Assembly: GCA_000310025.1 (NCBI GenBank)
Contig: FN649748.1
Location: 3,649,552 to 3,713,551, forward strand
Direction of reading: 5' to 3'
Origin: Ectocarpus siliculosus
Lineage: Eukaryota; Sar; Phaeophyceae; Ectocarpales; Ectocarpaceae
DNA length: 64,000 nucleotides
How positions within the stretch are numbered: the stretch's first letter is position 1; each line of letters begins with the position of its first letter. A program made the position numbers and the translations under genes. Shown one piece after another: positions 24,196-34,200 of the stretch. The notes beneath the pieces are model-generated. The model was given only the letters and a program-made list of their open reading frames with translations. It was not told the DNA's origin and made no database searches.

Positions 24196-25852
24196 AGACC
24201 GCAGATGTTCGCAACGATGTTCGCCACCCGCGAGGATGTGGACGCCGCTCTTCGCGCCGAGCGTCCTCCTGACAAGATGCCTGACCTTCCGCACTGCATG
24301 GCCAGCGACCTCCGCGAGCCGAAGACGTTCAACGAGGCCATGCGGTCTCAACATTCAGAGTTATGGAATGATGCAATCGGTCGAGAGTTTTTCGGTTTGT
24401 TGGATGCAGGAACTTTTAGTCCGGTGTAGCAACCAGTAGAGAACGCCATCAATGCTAAGTGGGTGTTCAACTGTAAGGCAGACGAGTATGGATGGCCGAC
24501 GAAATTCAAGGCAAGACTTGTAGCGCGGGGGGACATGCAGAGGGCTTCGATTGATTTTGGAGAATTGTTTGCACCCACCGTATCAGTGTCTAGTGTGCGC
24601 TTGTTGGCAGCATTAGCATGTGAGCAGAATCTTGACTTGTGCCATTTTGATATTCAGCAGGCTTTTGTGCAGTCTGAGCTTGATGAGGATGTTTTCATGC
24701 GCTTACCGCAGGGGTGTGGTAGGTTATCTGGCCTGATCGTGAAGCTGTGCAAGAGTCTGTATGGTTTGAAGCAGGCATCACGACATTGGCATGCGCACCT
24801 GACGAGGTGTTTGTTACTTTTAGGTTTTTTGCAGTGTCTGGCGGATGCATGTGTTTTTCGATTGATGGAGGAGGGACGTGTGATCATGATCATCGTGGCC
24901 CACGTGGATGACATTTTTGCTGTAGGGCAGAAGGAGAGGTGTGACAAGTTTGGCAGGGATCTCAACGAGATGGTCCCCGTGAAGAACCTTGGAGAGTTGA
25001 GGTGGTACTCCGCGTGCTTTTACGAGAGAGACGTAGAGAGAGGGCTGTTGAGGATTTCGCAGCAGAGGTTTGCCGAAGAGTTGGCTGCAGAGTACGGCAT
25101 TGAGTGGGGGAGGAGTGTGCCCTTGCCCGTGAGCGTGAAGCTTACCGACTTTGACGAGAACGAAGCGTGCGCTGATGTCCCTTTTCGCGAGTTGGTAGGA
25201 TCTCTGATGTGGTTGGCCACCCAAACAAGGCCGGACATCGCGAACGCGGTACGGGCAGTAGCGCGGTATTGTGCATCTCCCAAAATGGTGCACTGGAAGG
25301 CAGCACTCGGTATTTTAGGATACGTAAGGAGGACGAGTTGGATGGGGATTACATTTGAGAGGGGAGTAGTGACAGGGATGAGCATGCAGGTGTTTGTGGA
25401 TGCCGACTATGCAAGCAAGGCGACAGACCGTAGATCGGTGTCAGGAGGGCTAGTGATGTGTGGGGGAGGGTGTGGTGACTTGGTTTTCGAGGACACAAAA
25501 GTGTGTCACGCTTTCCACCACGGAAGCAGAGTATGTGGCAATTGCCGATGTCTTGAAGGAAGTGTTGTTCCTGAGGCAGGTGTGGCGTTTTATGTTGCCA
25601 GATGCAGGTATGCCGTGCATCCCGGTGTTCGAGGATAATCAGGGAGCGATTCAGATTGCGCACAACCCGATCACGAACTCCAACTCGAAACACATCGATG
25701 TACGACATCACTTTATCAGGGAGCTGGTAGAGAGGAAGGAGATTTCAATTACTCATGTGCCGACGCAATTTCAGCATGCAGATTTCTTGACGAAGGCCAT
25801 TAGCAAGGAGTCTTTTGCGTTGCACCGTGACTTTGTGATGAACTTGCAGTGA
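24196..25852 (+). pseudogene. copia element 1 reverse transcriptase / RNase H (stop and frameshift)
   Basis: Frame 1 reads E-P-K-T-F-N-E-A-M then E-L-W-N-D-A-I, the copia RT N-terminus, then a TAG at 24427-24429. It resumes at once with A-K-W-V-F and F-K-A-R-L-V-A-R-G, followed by the catalytic Asp in HFDIQQAF, the L-Y-G-L-K-Q-A block and A-H-V-D-D. The second catalytic box is therefore HVDD rather than the usual YVDD, with both aspartates kept. The RT tail has R-P-D-I-A and D-A-D-Y-A-S, where RNase H starts. Near 25480-25500 the frame shifts to frame 2, which holds TLSTTEAEYVA, EDNQGAI and the D-V-R-H-H-F-I-R end, stopping at 25850-25852. It is non-functional as read. Confidence 0.85.
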
Positions 25853-26128
25853 AGGAAGTGTTTTGGGGTCGATTCGTATTCTGTGATGGAGAAGAGTGAG
25901 AGAGACGAGAGATTGGACAAGAGAAAAGAGAGAGTCTGGTGAAGGTTGGAGGAGTTGTTGTGTTTAGTTTTTCTTGATTGTTTTGGAGGAGTTTTGATTG
26001 TGTTTGATTTTTCTTGTGATGGACTTGGGAGGATTTTGGATTGTTTTGGTGAAGATATTGGTTTTTGTTTGTTTTGGAGAGATGGTAAAGAGGAATTTGG
26101 TTTTTCTCGGAGCATGACGATGCATACG

Positions 26129-26139
26129 AGTAGGGGGGC
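26129..26139 (+). other. Polypurine tract of copia element 1
   Basis: A purine-rich run including TAGGGGGG lies immediately 5' of the 3' LTR, the expected plus-strand primer position for reverse transcription. Confidence 0.65.
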
Positions 26140-26492
26140 TATTAGATATATTGGGAGTACTCGTAGCATAGTATGACGGTTGAGATGTCCGGTACGTACG
26201 TACGAAAGTAACAGTGATGAGATGCGGAGGGACAGGAACTTTCTACATATATTCCTTGGTTGCGAGAGGTATTTGGTGGAGATTCAGAGAGATTCGTTGA
26301 GTGACAAAGAGTGAAGGCGTGCCCAGATACCGTGAAGGTTTGACGAGCACTGGCACGCCCCCGATGAATACAATACTTTCCAATACTTTTGCTTTACGTT
26401 TTCAACACGTTTCCTACCCATCCACGCTCCGCCATGAGCCACCCGCTTTGAGCTCCAACCACAAAGAACCGAGCCACCCGAATTATCGATCA
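26140..26492 (+). repeat. 3' LTR of copia element 1 (353 bp)
   Basis: Same length and apparently same sequence as 19123-19475, followed by target copy GGATC at 26493-26497. Confidence 0.95.
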
Positions 26493-26497
26493 GGATC

Positions 26498-27467
26498 CCC
26501 CACGTACCCCGTATCTCCGGGCGTTGGTGGTTGGGTCACTACTACTCCGGAACGGGAACATCATCATGGTGTGCATTCCAGTCACCAGCTTCCTCGACGA
26601 TGCAGTCAAGAGACCCACACGACAAAGTGGACATCAAATCCTGAGGCAGTTCGAGAAAGAAAGCGGCGGGCGATGAAGATCGGGAAAATGCACGTTCTTC
26701 GAGCGAGGTTTCAAAGGTGATGGAGGGCTTAAGGATTGAACCGCTGTTCCTATCATCGTGTTGTTTACGGTTTGATGTGCGTACATGAGTCAGAACTTGT
26801 TCGACCCCCACCTTCCACCCCCAACCCGTTCCTCCCTTTCGTGTGTATCAATGCTTTGTGACTTTCGGCCAAAAACAAAATCCAAACGTTCGTGAGTTCG
26901 TTCCGAAAGGCGAAAACTATAGCTCGCTGCGCAGTGAGTCACATCAGCTCTTCACGCATACTTAATAGTTTGACCGAGTGTATCCGTGGCGGGGGGAAGG
27001 AGATGAAGGGTGGGGGAATGTAAGTGGGTGCGTGAACAAGAGGTCTACATAGGGTTAGAAATGTGCAGTGACTGTTACAGAGCAGTACAGGGAAGGGGCA
27101 CCTCCTCTAGGAGCAGGGCTAAGCATGCAACGGGTGCAACATGAAATACCACGCAATGTCCTCCGTTCCCATCGCTGTCCTCAGATCGCATTGAAACGGA
27201 CCAGTAGGAACACAAGATTACACCCTATCACCTACCAAAAGGCTGGAATTCACCCTGGGACCGACACCAAGACAGAGTTGAGTGCACGCCTCATCTCCCT
27301 TTGAAAGTGTAGATAAAACCACCGTGTGTTTGATATATTGCGTCCCCAAACCTGAAAACTAAAAAAATACCCAAAACAAAACAATATACTCACCCTATTC
27401 ATTTGATGATGGCGGGTGCCTCTCTGTGGTTTGACCTTTCTCTGCGGAAAAGCTAAGTCCTTTAAAT
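26498..27467. other. Intergenic stretch, no gene recognised
   Basis: About 1 kb between the copia element and MITE copy 1. No coding segment or repeat recognised. Confidence 0.45.
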
Positions 27468-27469
27468 TA

Positions 27470-27686
27470 CCGTATATGACACAAGATAACACACCCCCTG
27501 GACCGATTTTCAAAGCTCGATTACTCCACGACGAAGAGGATGCATAAACGAAACAATACATTTTCGAAAACCTCTCGATAAGACGGTTCCAACGCCGCCG
27601 TTTTCGGCGCTGTGACTCTTCCTGCTGTTGAGAAATCGAGCTTTGAAAATCGGCCCAGGGGGTGTGTTATCTTGTGTCATATACGG
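27470..27686 (-). mobile_element. 217-bp TIR MITE, copy 1
   Basis: Nearly palindromic element: the first 53 bases, starting CCGTATATGACACAAGATAA, are repeated inverted at the right end with one mismatch. It is flanked by TA on both sides (27468-27469 and 27687-27688), as expected for Tc1/mariner-type insertion. Its interior of about 110 bp has no coding capacity. A second copy of exactly the same length lies inverted at 57556-57772. The strand given is relative to copy 2. Confidence 0.9.
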
Positions 27687-27688
27687 TA

Positions 27689-28953
27689 TGTGCAGGTGAC
27701 AGAAGGTCATGCATCGCAACCAGGGTCATTACTTGAGTTCCCCATCGTGTGTGTGGGTGTACTGTGAAAACTCGCAGTCCCTACAAAGCCCAATCTCTTG
27801 TTGCATCCACACCGCGATATACTGTTAGACTATAGGGTTGCACCGATACGTCAACAACCAGGACAACCACAGAATGAACAGATTGTGTGCCAAGGGCCGG
27901 TTAGACAAACGGCAGCTCTGGACAGTGTTTCGTGGGAACAAACGGCAGCGGGTACCCTGCTTCCTTTCCGTCTGAGTGCCGATCAAGGAAGTACTCACAC
28001 GACATTCTGCGTCCAGCATGTCCAGCACAATCATGTACACAGAACCCACACGCACTTCAAAGCTCGTGTTCATCGCCCCCCCGGCGGTGGACACGTGAGT
28101 TTCCCGGGAGCACCTAAATAAGAAGGAGGGAGTAGACACCGGGTCCAGTTCACAGGCTTTCAAGATATTGCAGCAGGAGCAGCACAACAGTCCATAAATG
28201 ACGTTGGTGTTTCTGATCCTGTAAGCGTGTGCGCGCCCACGTTGAAGTCCTTGTTGATACCTGGGGGGAAGCAGGTAGGAGTCTTGACAGTTTGATTTAG
28301 CAGGTGAACGTGCATGAAGTGTGGAGTGGGGGCTAGATTCGTTCCGTGTTTGAGTTCAAGACCACGCAATCGATAGGCACCGAGCCCGGCTTGGTGTCCG
28401 TACGGTACGGTGGCAGGTAATGTCAAATCCGCCTGCAGGTAGTTCATAGAGCCCTGTCACTCTCTCTCTGTCACTACATCTCGCGATTCGCTCCGTCCGG
28501 TGTAGCATATGGAGAACAAGTGGGGCGGCTTGCGGCCTGGTGAGCGTTACAACCACGTACGTTCGCTTGAGCGACGATCGTTCGTTACCGTGGGTGCTGG
28601 TTTGGTAATTGTTGTATGTATGTCGTTGTTGTTGCTGATCCTGTTCATTATGTGCGCGCCCACGTTGAAATCTCCGTTGAAATCTAGGAACGCGGGTAGC
28701 TACATATCCGGACAAGATTTTATGCTAAGCTTCGCCGACTAGCATTCATGGAGTTTGGAATTGGGGGCATCTTCTCTCAGTATTTTGTGCTGACGGAAAT
28801 CAATGTACCCGAATGGAGGTCAATACCGGTGAGGTTGTTTTGATCGGCGGTGTTCATGATAATTTTTATTGGTGGTTTTGGCATCTATTCAGTGTCCTGA
28901 CCGTTGCAGTCGGCGTTTTTACGCGAAGAGCTCCTTGCGGCCTGAAAAGGATA
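27689..28953. other. Intergenic stretch, no gene recognised
   Basis: No supported coding region. Two short similar segments, both containing TGCGCGCCCACGTTGAA with related flanks (about 28210-28250 and 28635-28680), hint at a weak dispersed repeat. The stretch ends at the TCACC target copy (28954-28958) of copia element 2. Confidence 0.4.
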
Positions 28954-28958
28954 TCACC

Positions 28959-28985
28959 TGTTCGTGGGTCTACGGACATGGTTTG
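28959..28985 (+). repeat. 5' LTR start of copia element 2 (27-bp remnant)
   Basis: Matches 33917-33943 with one mismatch (TCTACGGACATGG against TCTACGGGCATGG). It follows target copy TCACC and is joined directly to inverted RT sequence, marking the left inversion breakpoint. Confidence 0.85.
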
Positions 28986-29907
28986 AAAACGTTCCCGTGT
29001 CCAAGTGCCCATCAAACTCTTCCCTCATGGCCTGTTCCCATCCCTCTCTGTACACAGACTTGGCAAAGCCGGCTACGGTCATGGGGGGGGATTCAACGTC
29101 ACTCGGACGCTTGCCTATGGGGGATTCTGTACTCAGCTCGGTCGACGCCAGGGCCCTCACGAAGGCGTCTGGAGAGTTGAGCACGAGGTCCTCCGCTCCC
29201 AGCAGGAAGTCCTCGGTCTCTTGGCGCGCGATGTTGGCCTCCTCCGCGCGCTCGCACAGCAGCGCTTGCACCGCCCTCGCCTCTAGCCCTTCCACCACGT
29301 CGACCACACACGCGAGCATCCAGTGGGTGTACTCCTCCGTGCTGTTGATGGGCAGGGTGGGCAGCCCCGCCGCCGACGCATGGCGGGCGAGAAGACCTTC
29401 GGCACTCGTTGACGACTCGTACCTCGTGTTCCGGCGAGGGTTCTCCCTGAGGCGGCGGCTGGTGTGTTCGGCCGGCTCGCCAAAGCGGGTGAGCTTCCGT
29501 TCCTCGGGCCCGCGGAGCGCCGGAATATCCGTGTCGCTGCCGCTGTCGCTGTCACCGCCGCTGTCACTGCCGCTGCCGCCACCGCTGCTGCTGCTGCTGC
29601 GGCGGTCGTCCTCGCCGCCGCCCACATCGGCCATCCCGGTCGACGTGGTAGATGGGGCGACGCTCGCGCCCTCCCTGCTCGAGGGGGCGCCATCGCCAGC
29701 GCCGCCCGCGCCCGACTCCTGGGGCGAGGCCGGCGGCGCCGCCGGCGAATCGCGCGCGGCCGGCTCCGCGGGCCCCGGGGTTACCGTCGTGTCAAGGTGG
29801 AAACCTCCATCCTCAGGTTCTCCCTCCGCCCTCCCTCCACCGTGGCATGACGCACCCTCCCCGCCCTCGTGCTCCCTAGTCGTGAGCCTCCTCGTCCTCC
29901 TCTGCAA
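28986..29907 (-). pseudogene. copia element 2 integrase-RT linker and RT N-terminus (inverted)
   Basis: Read on the minus strand, the frame has a Ser/Asp/Gly-rich linker of about 110 residues and then the copia RT N-terminus with an EGWEQAMREEFDGHLDTGTF block, the equivalent of the family's W-x-x-A-M-x-x-E motif. It breaks off at the inversion junction near 28986, exactly before the K-W segment that is found on the opposite strand at 32205. Integrase upstream ends in a different frame (stop at 29876), so there is also a frameshift within 29876-29907. Confidence 0.8.
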
Positions 29908-30898
29908 TGGGAGGCAGCGGCTGGGGGTGCGCGGTCGGGACGGCGGGCACAGATTGCCAGGTGAAGTTGCGAGTGGTGATCGCTTGGCGAATTTCGTTCA
30001 GGATGCGCACGCAATCACGGTTTGTGTTGATTCCAGGGCCGAGGTAAAAACACTTTTTTGCTTTCGGCTCTGACTTGTGCGTGCGCTTGACCTTGTATAC
30101 GGCGGGTTTGAGGAACGGGTACGTCGCCTCTGGGGGAGGTGGGTGCCCGTGCCACATTTCGTACGGCGATTTCTTGTCCGGGTTGGATGTGGTGGAGGTG
30201 CAGTTCAGGGCGTTGCATGCCCAAGCTGTGGCTTCGGCCCAAAGGGAGGGGTAGCTTGGTGCTTCGGGGTAAAGAATCGGCGCTTGTATGCGGGCGGCTA
30301 GTGCTGCATCCTTGATCAGTCCCAGTGCTCTCTCAGCTACACCGTTGTATTCTGGGCTGTGTGCGGGGGTGAACTCCTGCTTGATGCAATACTTGCGGCA
30401 CAGCTTTCCGAACTCTCCCTCGAAAAACTCTCCTCCGTTGTCAGACCGCACGACCATGACCTCGGATGGGGCTCCGTCTGCCCTGTTTTCCGCTAGGTAT
30501 CTCTCGAATGCCTCTGCAGCGTCTGACTTGTTTTTCAAGAAGTAGACGCGGTTCCACCTCGTGCAGTCATCCCTTACAATGAGAGTGTACCACTCCCCCC
30601 CCAAGCTCTGCACCCTTGCCTTCCCACTCAAATCCACGAAAACTCTCTGCAGTTTCTTAACTGCTCGGGTTGACGTCCTGTTGGGGATGGGCTTGGATAG
30701 CCCCTTTGCCGTCGAGCACCCCATGCACTCCCGGAGCTGGCCCACCAACGTCACCCCTTGCTGCTTCGCCGTGTTCTTCAGCAGCACCTCGTGGGAGGGG
30801 CCGTGCGCGCAGTGGAAGTCGTTGATGTCAACGGGGGTGCGGTTCGCTTTCGCGTTACCAGGAGCAATTATGGCACAGGCTAGTTCCCTACCCCGACT
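29876..30898 (-). pseudogene. copia element 2 integrase (inverted)
   Basis: In the same minus-strand frame as gag and protease, beginning directly after a TAG at 30899-30901. The pre-integrase HHCC module is present: F-H-C-A-H-G-P-S-H, then C-M-G-C. The catalytic triad is D in VFVDLSGKA, D in VVRSDNGGEFF and E in YNGVAERALG. The C-terminal K-S-P-Y-E-M-W-H-G block is present and the frame ends at 29876. The catalytic residues are intact, and the only lesion before it is the in-frame stop. Confidence 0.85.
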
Positions 30899-31279
30899 CT
30901 ATGCGGTGACCAACAGGTCCCCCCATAGAGGGAAGTACACCGACTCCCCCCCACCAACGAACACCTCCAACTCGTGCTCGTCTGCGGCTAAGCGGCCCTT
31001 GGTTTGTTTCAAGAGGGCTGTGAGGGACACGAGGTTGTAGTTGAGCTCCGGCACATGAGCGACCCGTTTCAACAACAGGTCTGTGGTCCCAACACGAGGA
31101 CCGATGGTCACCCTCACGTCGCCATACCCTACGATGGCGAAGGCTTGCTTCCCTGCGGCGACACTCAAACGTCGATCGCACTCATGGTAGGTTTCGAACG
31201 CGTTAGCGCTCGGGAACATGTGGTTGGTTGCGCCGGTATCGGCCACAAACCTTTCCTGCCTGGCCTGCTCTACACCCCC
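30899..31279 (-). pseudogene. copia element 2 protease (inverted)
   Basis: In frame with gag after a TGA at 31280-31282. The catalytic motif is ADTGATNHM at about 31225-31246, followed by V-A-H-V-P-E-L-N-Y-N-L-V-S-L, the usual end of copia protease. It is closed by TAG at 30899-30901. Gag, protease and integrase thus lie in a single frame interrupted only by two stops. Confidence 0.8.
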
Positions 31280-32071
31280 TCAATCAACGACTCTGTTCCA
31301 CTCGCCTGTGAAGTCACGGACCACTAGCGCCTCCTCTGCCACGTCCAGTGCGGTGGCGTCCAAGACCGGCAGCTCCACCGCGAGCACCGCCTGCTCGGAC
31401 GAGCACGTGCTCTTGTCGTGTCCGTAGCCCAGGCACTTCTCGCATCGCAGGGGCTCGGGCTTGGTGCAGGCGGCCGCCTGGTGACCCTTCTCTCCGCACC
31501 GGAAGCAGCAGCCGTGCATGCTACTTGCACCGCCGCCGCCGCCTCCGCCGCTGTTGCCACCACCACCGCCCCCACCGCCCTTGCTGCCACCCCCTTTCCC
31601 CTTCTGGCCGCCACCACCGCCGCCGCCACCCTTGTTGCGGCCGCCGCTGCTGCGGCCGGGCGCTCCACCCCTGCTGTTACCGTCGCTCGCGAGGAAAGCA
31701 TGCTCCGCCTTCAGCTGGCCCTTCTGGGCCTTCCTCCCCTCCGGGAGGCTCGCGTGCACCGTGCTCACGATCCTGACGATCTCGCCCCTGTCCAGCTTTG
31801 TCGCCGTCTCCAACAGGAACTTCGCTTGTTGGTACTCGGGTGGAAGCGAGTCGACGAAATGTGCGAGGACAAATGGTGTGTCAGCGTTCAGCCCCTTTTC
31901 GCGTAGGCGCATGTATATCTGCTCGATCTTGCTTAGGTGCTCGATTGGATTGCTGCTGTTGTGTGCCGGGATCGAGAAGTGGAACATCTCTTTCATCAGG
32001 GCTTGTTTGGATCCCTGCGACTCGGGGTCGTAAACTTTTTCAAGCTCCGTGAGGACCCCCTTCGCCGTCAC
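31280..32071 (-). pseudogene. gag: copia element 2 Gag, N-terminally truncated (inverted)
   Basis: Minus-strand frame of about 263 residues. The UBN2-type core begins abruptly about 25 bp from the LTR end, so the first ~80-100 residues and the leader are missing. A Gly-rich stretch (about residues 135-185) precedes two canonical CCHC zinc knuckles, CFRCGEKGHQAAAC and CEKCLGYGHDKSTC. It ends at TGA 31280-31282. The poly-Gly linker and double CCHC knuckle differ from the poly-Gln, single C-H-H-C knuckle of element 1, so the two elements are different copia families. Confidence 0.85.
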
Positions 32072-32095
32072 ACAACTACTGGCGACGCTCTAGAG

Positions 32096-32177
32096 TGTTG
32101 GCAAGCCTGTACTCCGCGTACTTATCGGGTATTGTTTGTGAAGTGTATTAACTTCAGACGGTGAGGCAACGCCCGTA
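32096..32177 (-). repeat. Inverted 82-bp 5' LTR end of copia element 2
   Basis: The reverse complement of 32096-32177 matches 34114-34195 (3' LTR end) at 79 of 82 positions. It lies immediately upstream, on the minus strand, of the inverted gag, and its outer edge (32177) joins plus-strand RT sequence, marking the right inversion breakpoint. Confidence 0.9.
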
Positions 32178-33603
32178 GACGGTACGCCAGAGGGGCGTAG
32201 ACCTGTGAGTTCTAAGTGGCGTTTTACTTGGAAGACGAACAAGGAGGGAAAAATCGAAAAGTTCAAAGCGCGTCTGGTCGCTAGGGGTTTTTCGCAAATT
32301 CCGAATGTGGACTACTTCTACTCATCCTCCCCTTGCCCATCATCCGCATCCATTAAACTGATGCTTGCGGTAGCCAATGAGAAATCATTGAAACTCAACC
32401 ACTGGGATGTCAAGCAGGCGTTTACACACGATAAGTTAGACGAGGATGTGTTCTTGAGGCTCCCCGCGGGGTGCGGGGAAAAATCACAAAGTTGTGAAGG
32501 CTGAGCGTATTTACGGCTTGAAGCAGAGCGGCAGGCAGTGGGGGTACCACGCTGCCGACACGCTTGTAGAAAACGGGTTCGAGCAGTGCAAGGCGGACCC
32601 GTGCGTCTTCCGCAAGATGAAAGACGATGTCGTGGTGATGATTATCGTGATTTATGTGGATGGCATTTTGGTGGCTGGGTCTGATGATGATTGCAAGGAG
32701 TTGCTCGCTTCCCTCAACAAGGCATTCCCCACCAAAGACCTTGGAGAGTGTGTGTGGTTCGACGGGTGTGCCGTTGAGAGAGACCTAGAGGCTGGGACCC
32801 TTAGAATCTCCCAAACCGCGTACATTGACAGCATCGTGAATCGCTTTGATGTGCAGTCGACCTCCCCCATCCCTGCTTCCCCTGGTGCCGACCTAGGGCC
32901 GAAGCGAGATGACGAAAGTGGAGGGGAGTGGCCAGTGAGGGAGGCCATCGGCAGCATGATGTGGGTGTCGACGTTCTCGCGCCCGGACATCTCGTTCGCT
33001 GTGCGTGCGGTAGCGCGCCACGCCCATGCCCCTGCCGAGAGGCACTGGAAGGCGATACGAAAGATCCTCGCCTACCTCAAAGAGACGAGGGACCTCGGGA
33101 TCACCTATAAACGGGGATCGGGGCTGGGGCTGGCAGTGTACGTGGACGCTAGCTACGCCGACGCTGAGGATAGGCGTTCGGTGTCAGGACTGGCAACAAC
33201 GGTTGGAGGAACCGTCATCAGCCACGGTAGCAAGACGCAAGCTATCGTATCTTTTTCGTCTACGGAGGCAGAGTACATTGCTGCCGGAGAGGGTGTGAAA
33301 GAAGCTTTGTTTGTGCGTGCAGTGCTTTGCGTTTATTGCCCCAGAGACCAGTGGCGGTAGCATTCAGGTCCTTGAGGACAATCAGGGGGCCATGGCCTTG
33401 GTGCAGAACCCCTTAGCTCAGCGCGTAGCAAGCACATCGACCTGCGGTACCACTTCATTCGTGGATTGTTTAGGTCGGGGGACATCTCGATCAAATTTGT
33501 GTCGACGTCGGAGCAACATGCAGACATGCTCACCAAGGCTCTTAGCAAGAGCAACCTGCAGTACCACCGGAAAAAGCTGATGAATTTGCCGGAGTTTCTG
33601 TAG
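32178..33603 (+). pseudogene. copia element 2 RT (C-terminal part) and RNase H
   Basis: Starts mid-gene at the inversion breakpoint with S-S-K-W-R-F and FKARLVARGFSQ, followed by the catalytic Asp in HWDVKQAF. Near 32480-32494 the frame changes (3 to 1). The next box reads IYVDGILVAG: the second aspartate of the YVDD motif is Gly, which should abolish polymerase activity. R-P-D-I-S-F-A, D-A-S-Y-A-D, S-S-T-E-A-E-Y-I-A and E-D-N-Q-G-A-M follow, with two more frame changes after about 33330 and about 33420. The last part (H-A-D-M-L-T-K-A-L) ends at TAG 33601-33603. Confidence 0.85.
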
Positions 33604-33902
33604 GATTTTTTAGCGCTTGGGGAAGGTCATGTATACCATGCGGGGAAAGATGCATTACTGTCGCGGGCTGTGTCCCATTGGCAGGAGTAGGAGGCTTGCC
33701 TCGCATTCTTGTCTTCGCCTTGGCCTTCCTGATAAGTGCGGCCGTTGTGATCCGCCGTGATAGCAATCAATGGTTTGTGTTGGATAGGGTTTATTTTCGG
33801 GGGGTTTTCCCGGGCGCCGGGTTTCCCCTCGACACCGTATTGGCATTTTATTGATGTATCCGGGGTGTTTTTGCCCCACTGATGGTTAGTCACTTGCGTG
33901 AA

Positions 33903-33916
33903 GAACCAGGGAGGGT
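33903..33916 (+). other. Polypurine tract of copia element 2
   Basis: AGAACCAGGGAGGG, mostly purine, directly abuts the TG start of the 3' LTR. Confidence 0.6.
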
Positions 33917-34195
33917 GTTCGTGGGTCTACGGGCATGGTTTGGATATGTTAGCCGTACGTACAAGTGTGACGCAGATGGTGTAGAACCTTTTAGGTAGGG
34001 GTACGGTGATGATACACCGGGGCCCCCTTTTTGTTGCGTGCAGCAGCAGCCCTGCTTCCTGCTGCCTGCTGCCACTCTCTCCTCCTCCTTTCTGAGCACG
34101 ACAGCGCCCTGGGTACGGGCGTTGCCTCACCGTCTGAAGTTAATACACTCCACAAACAATACCCGATAAGTACGCAGAGTACAGGCTTGCAAACA
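33917..34195 (+). repeat. 3' LTR of copia element 2 (279 bp)
   Basis: Starts TGTTCGTGGG after the polypurine tract, ends GCTTGCAAACA with canonical TG...CA termini, and is followed by target copy TCACC (34196-34200). Confidence 0.85.
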
Positions 34196-34200
34196 TCACC

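Larger units (their letters stand above)
19123..26492 (+). mobile_element. Ty1/copia LTR retrotransposon, full length, recent
   Basis: A 7370-bp element bounded by two 353-bp direct LTRs (19123-19475 and 26140-26492) in which I see no difference by eye. It is flanked by the 5-bp target duplication GGATC (19118-19122 and 26493-26497). The order gag, protease, integrase, RT, RNase H on the plus strand is the copia (Pseudoviridae) order. A polypurine tract (TAGGGGGG) precedes the 3' LTR. LTR identity implies recent insertion, but the coding region is broken: gag to protease, protease to integrase, integrase to RT, and RT to RNase H each change frame, and a TAG interrupts the RT N-terminus. A tRNA primer-binding site after the 5' LTR was not recognised. 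Confidence 0.95.
28959..34195. mobile_element. Copia retrotransposon 2 with internal inversion
   Basis: One insertion bounded by the 5-bp target duplication TCACC (28954-28958 and 34196-34200). The left boundary is the first 27 bp of an LTR (28959-28985, TGTTCGTGGGTCTACGG...), matching the start of the 279-bp 3' LTR at 33917-34195. Between them, gag, protease, integrase and the RT N-terminus run on the minus strand (28986-32071), next to an inverted LTR end (32096-32177). The remainder of RT and RNase H runs on the plus strand (32178-33603). Thus the segment from within the 5' LTR to within RT is inverted. LTR nucleotides 28-197 and probably the leader plus Gag N-terminus are missing. LTR parts differ at about 4 of 109 comparable sites, so it is older than element 1. 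Confidence 0.9.

Noticed and set aside
28964..30073. 369-codon plus-strand open frame
   Set aside because: Antisense shadow of the copia element 2 linker, RT and integrase, which are supported by clear motifs on the minus strand.
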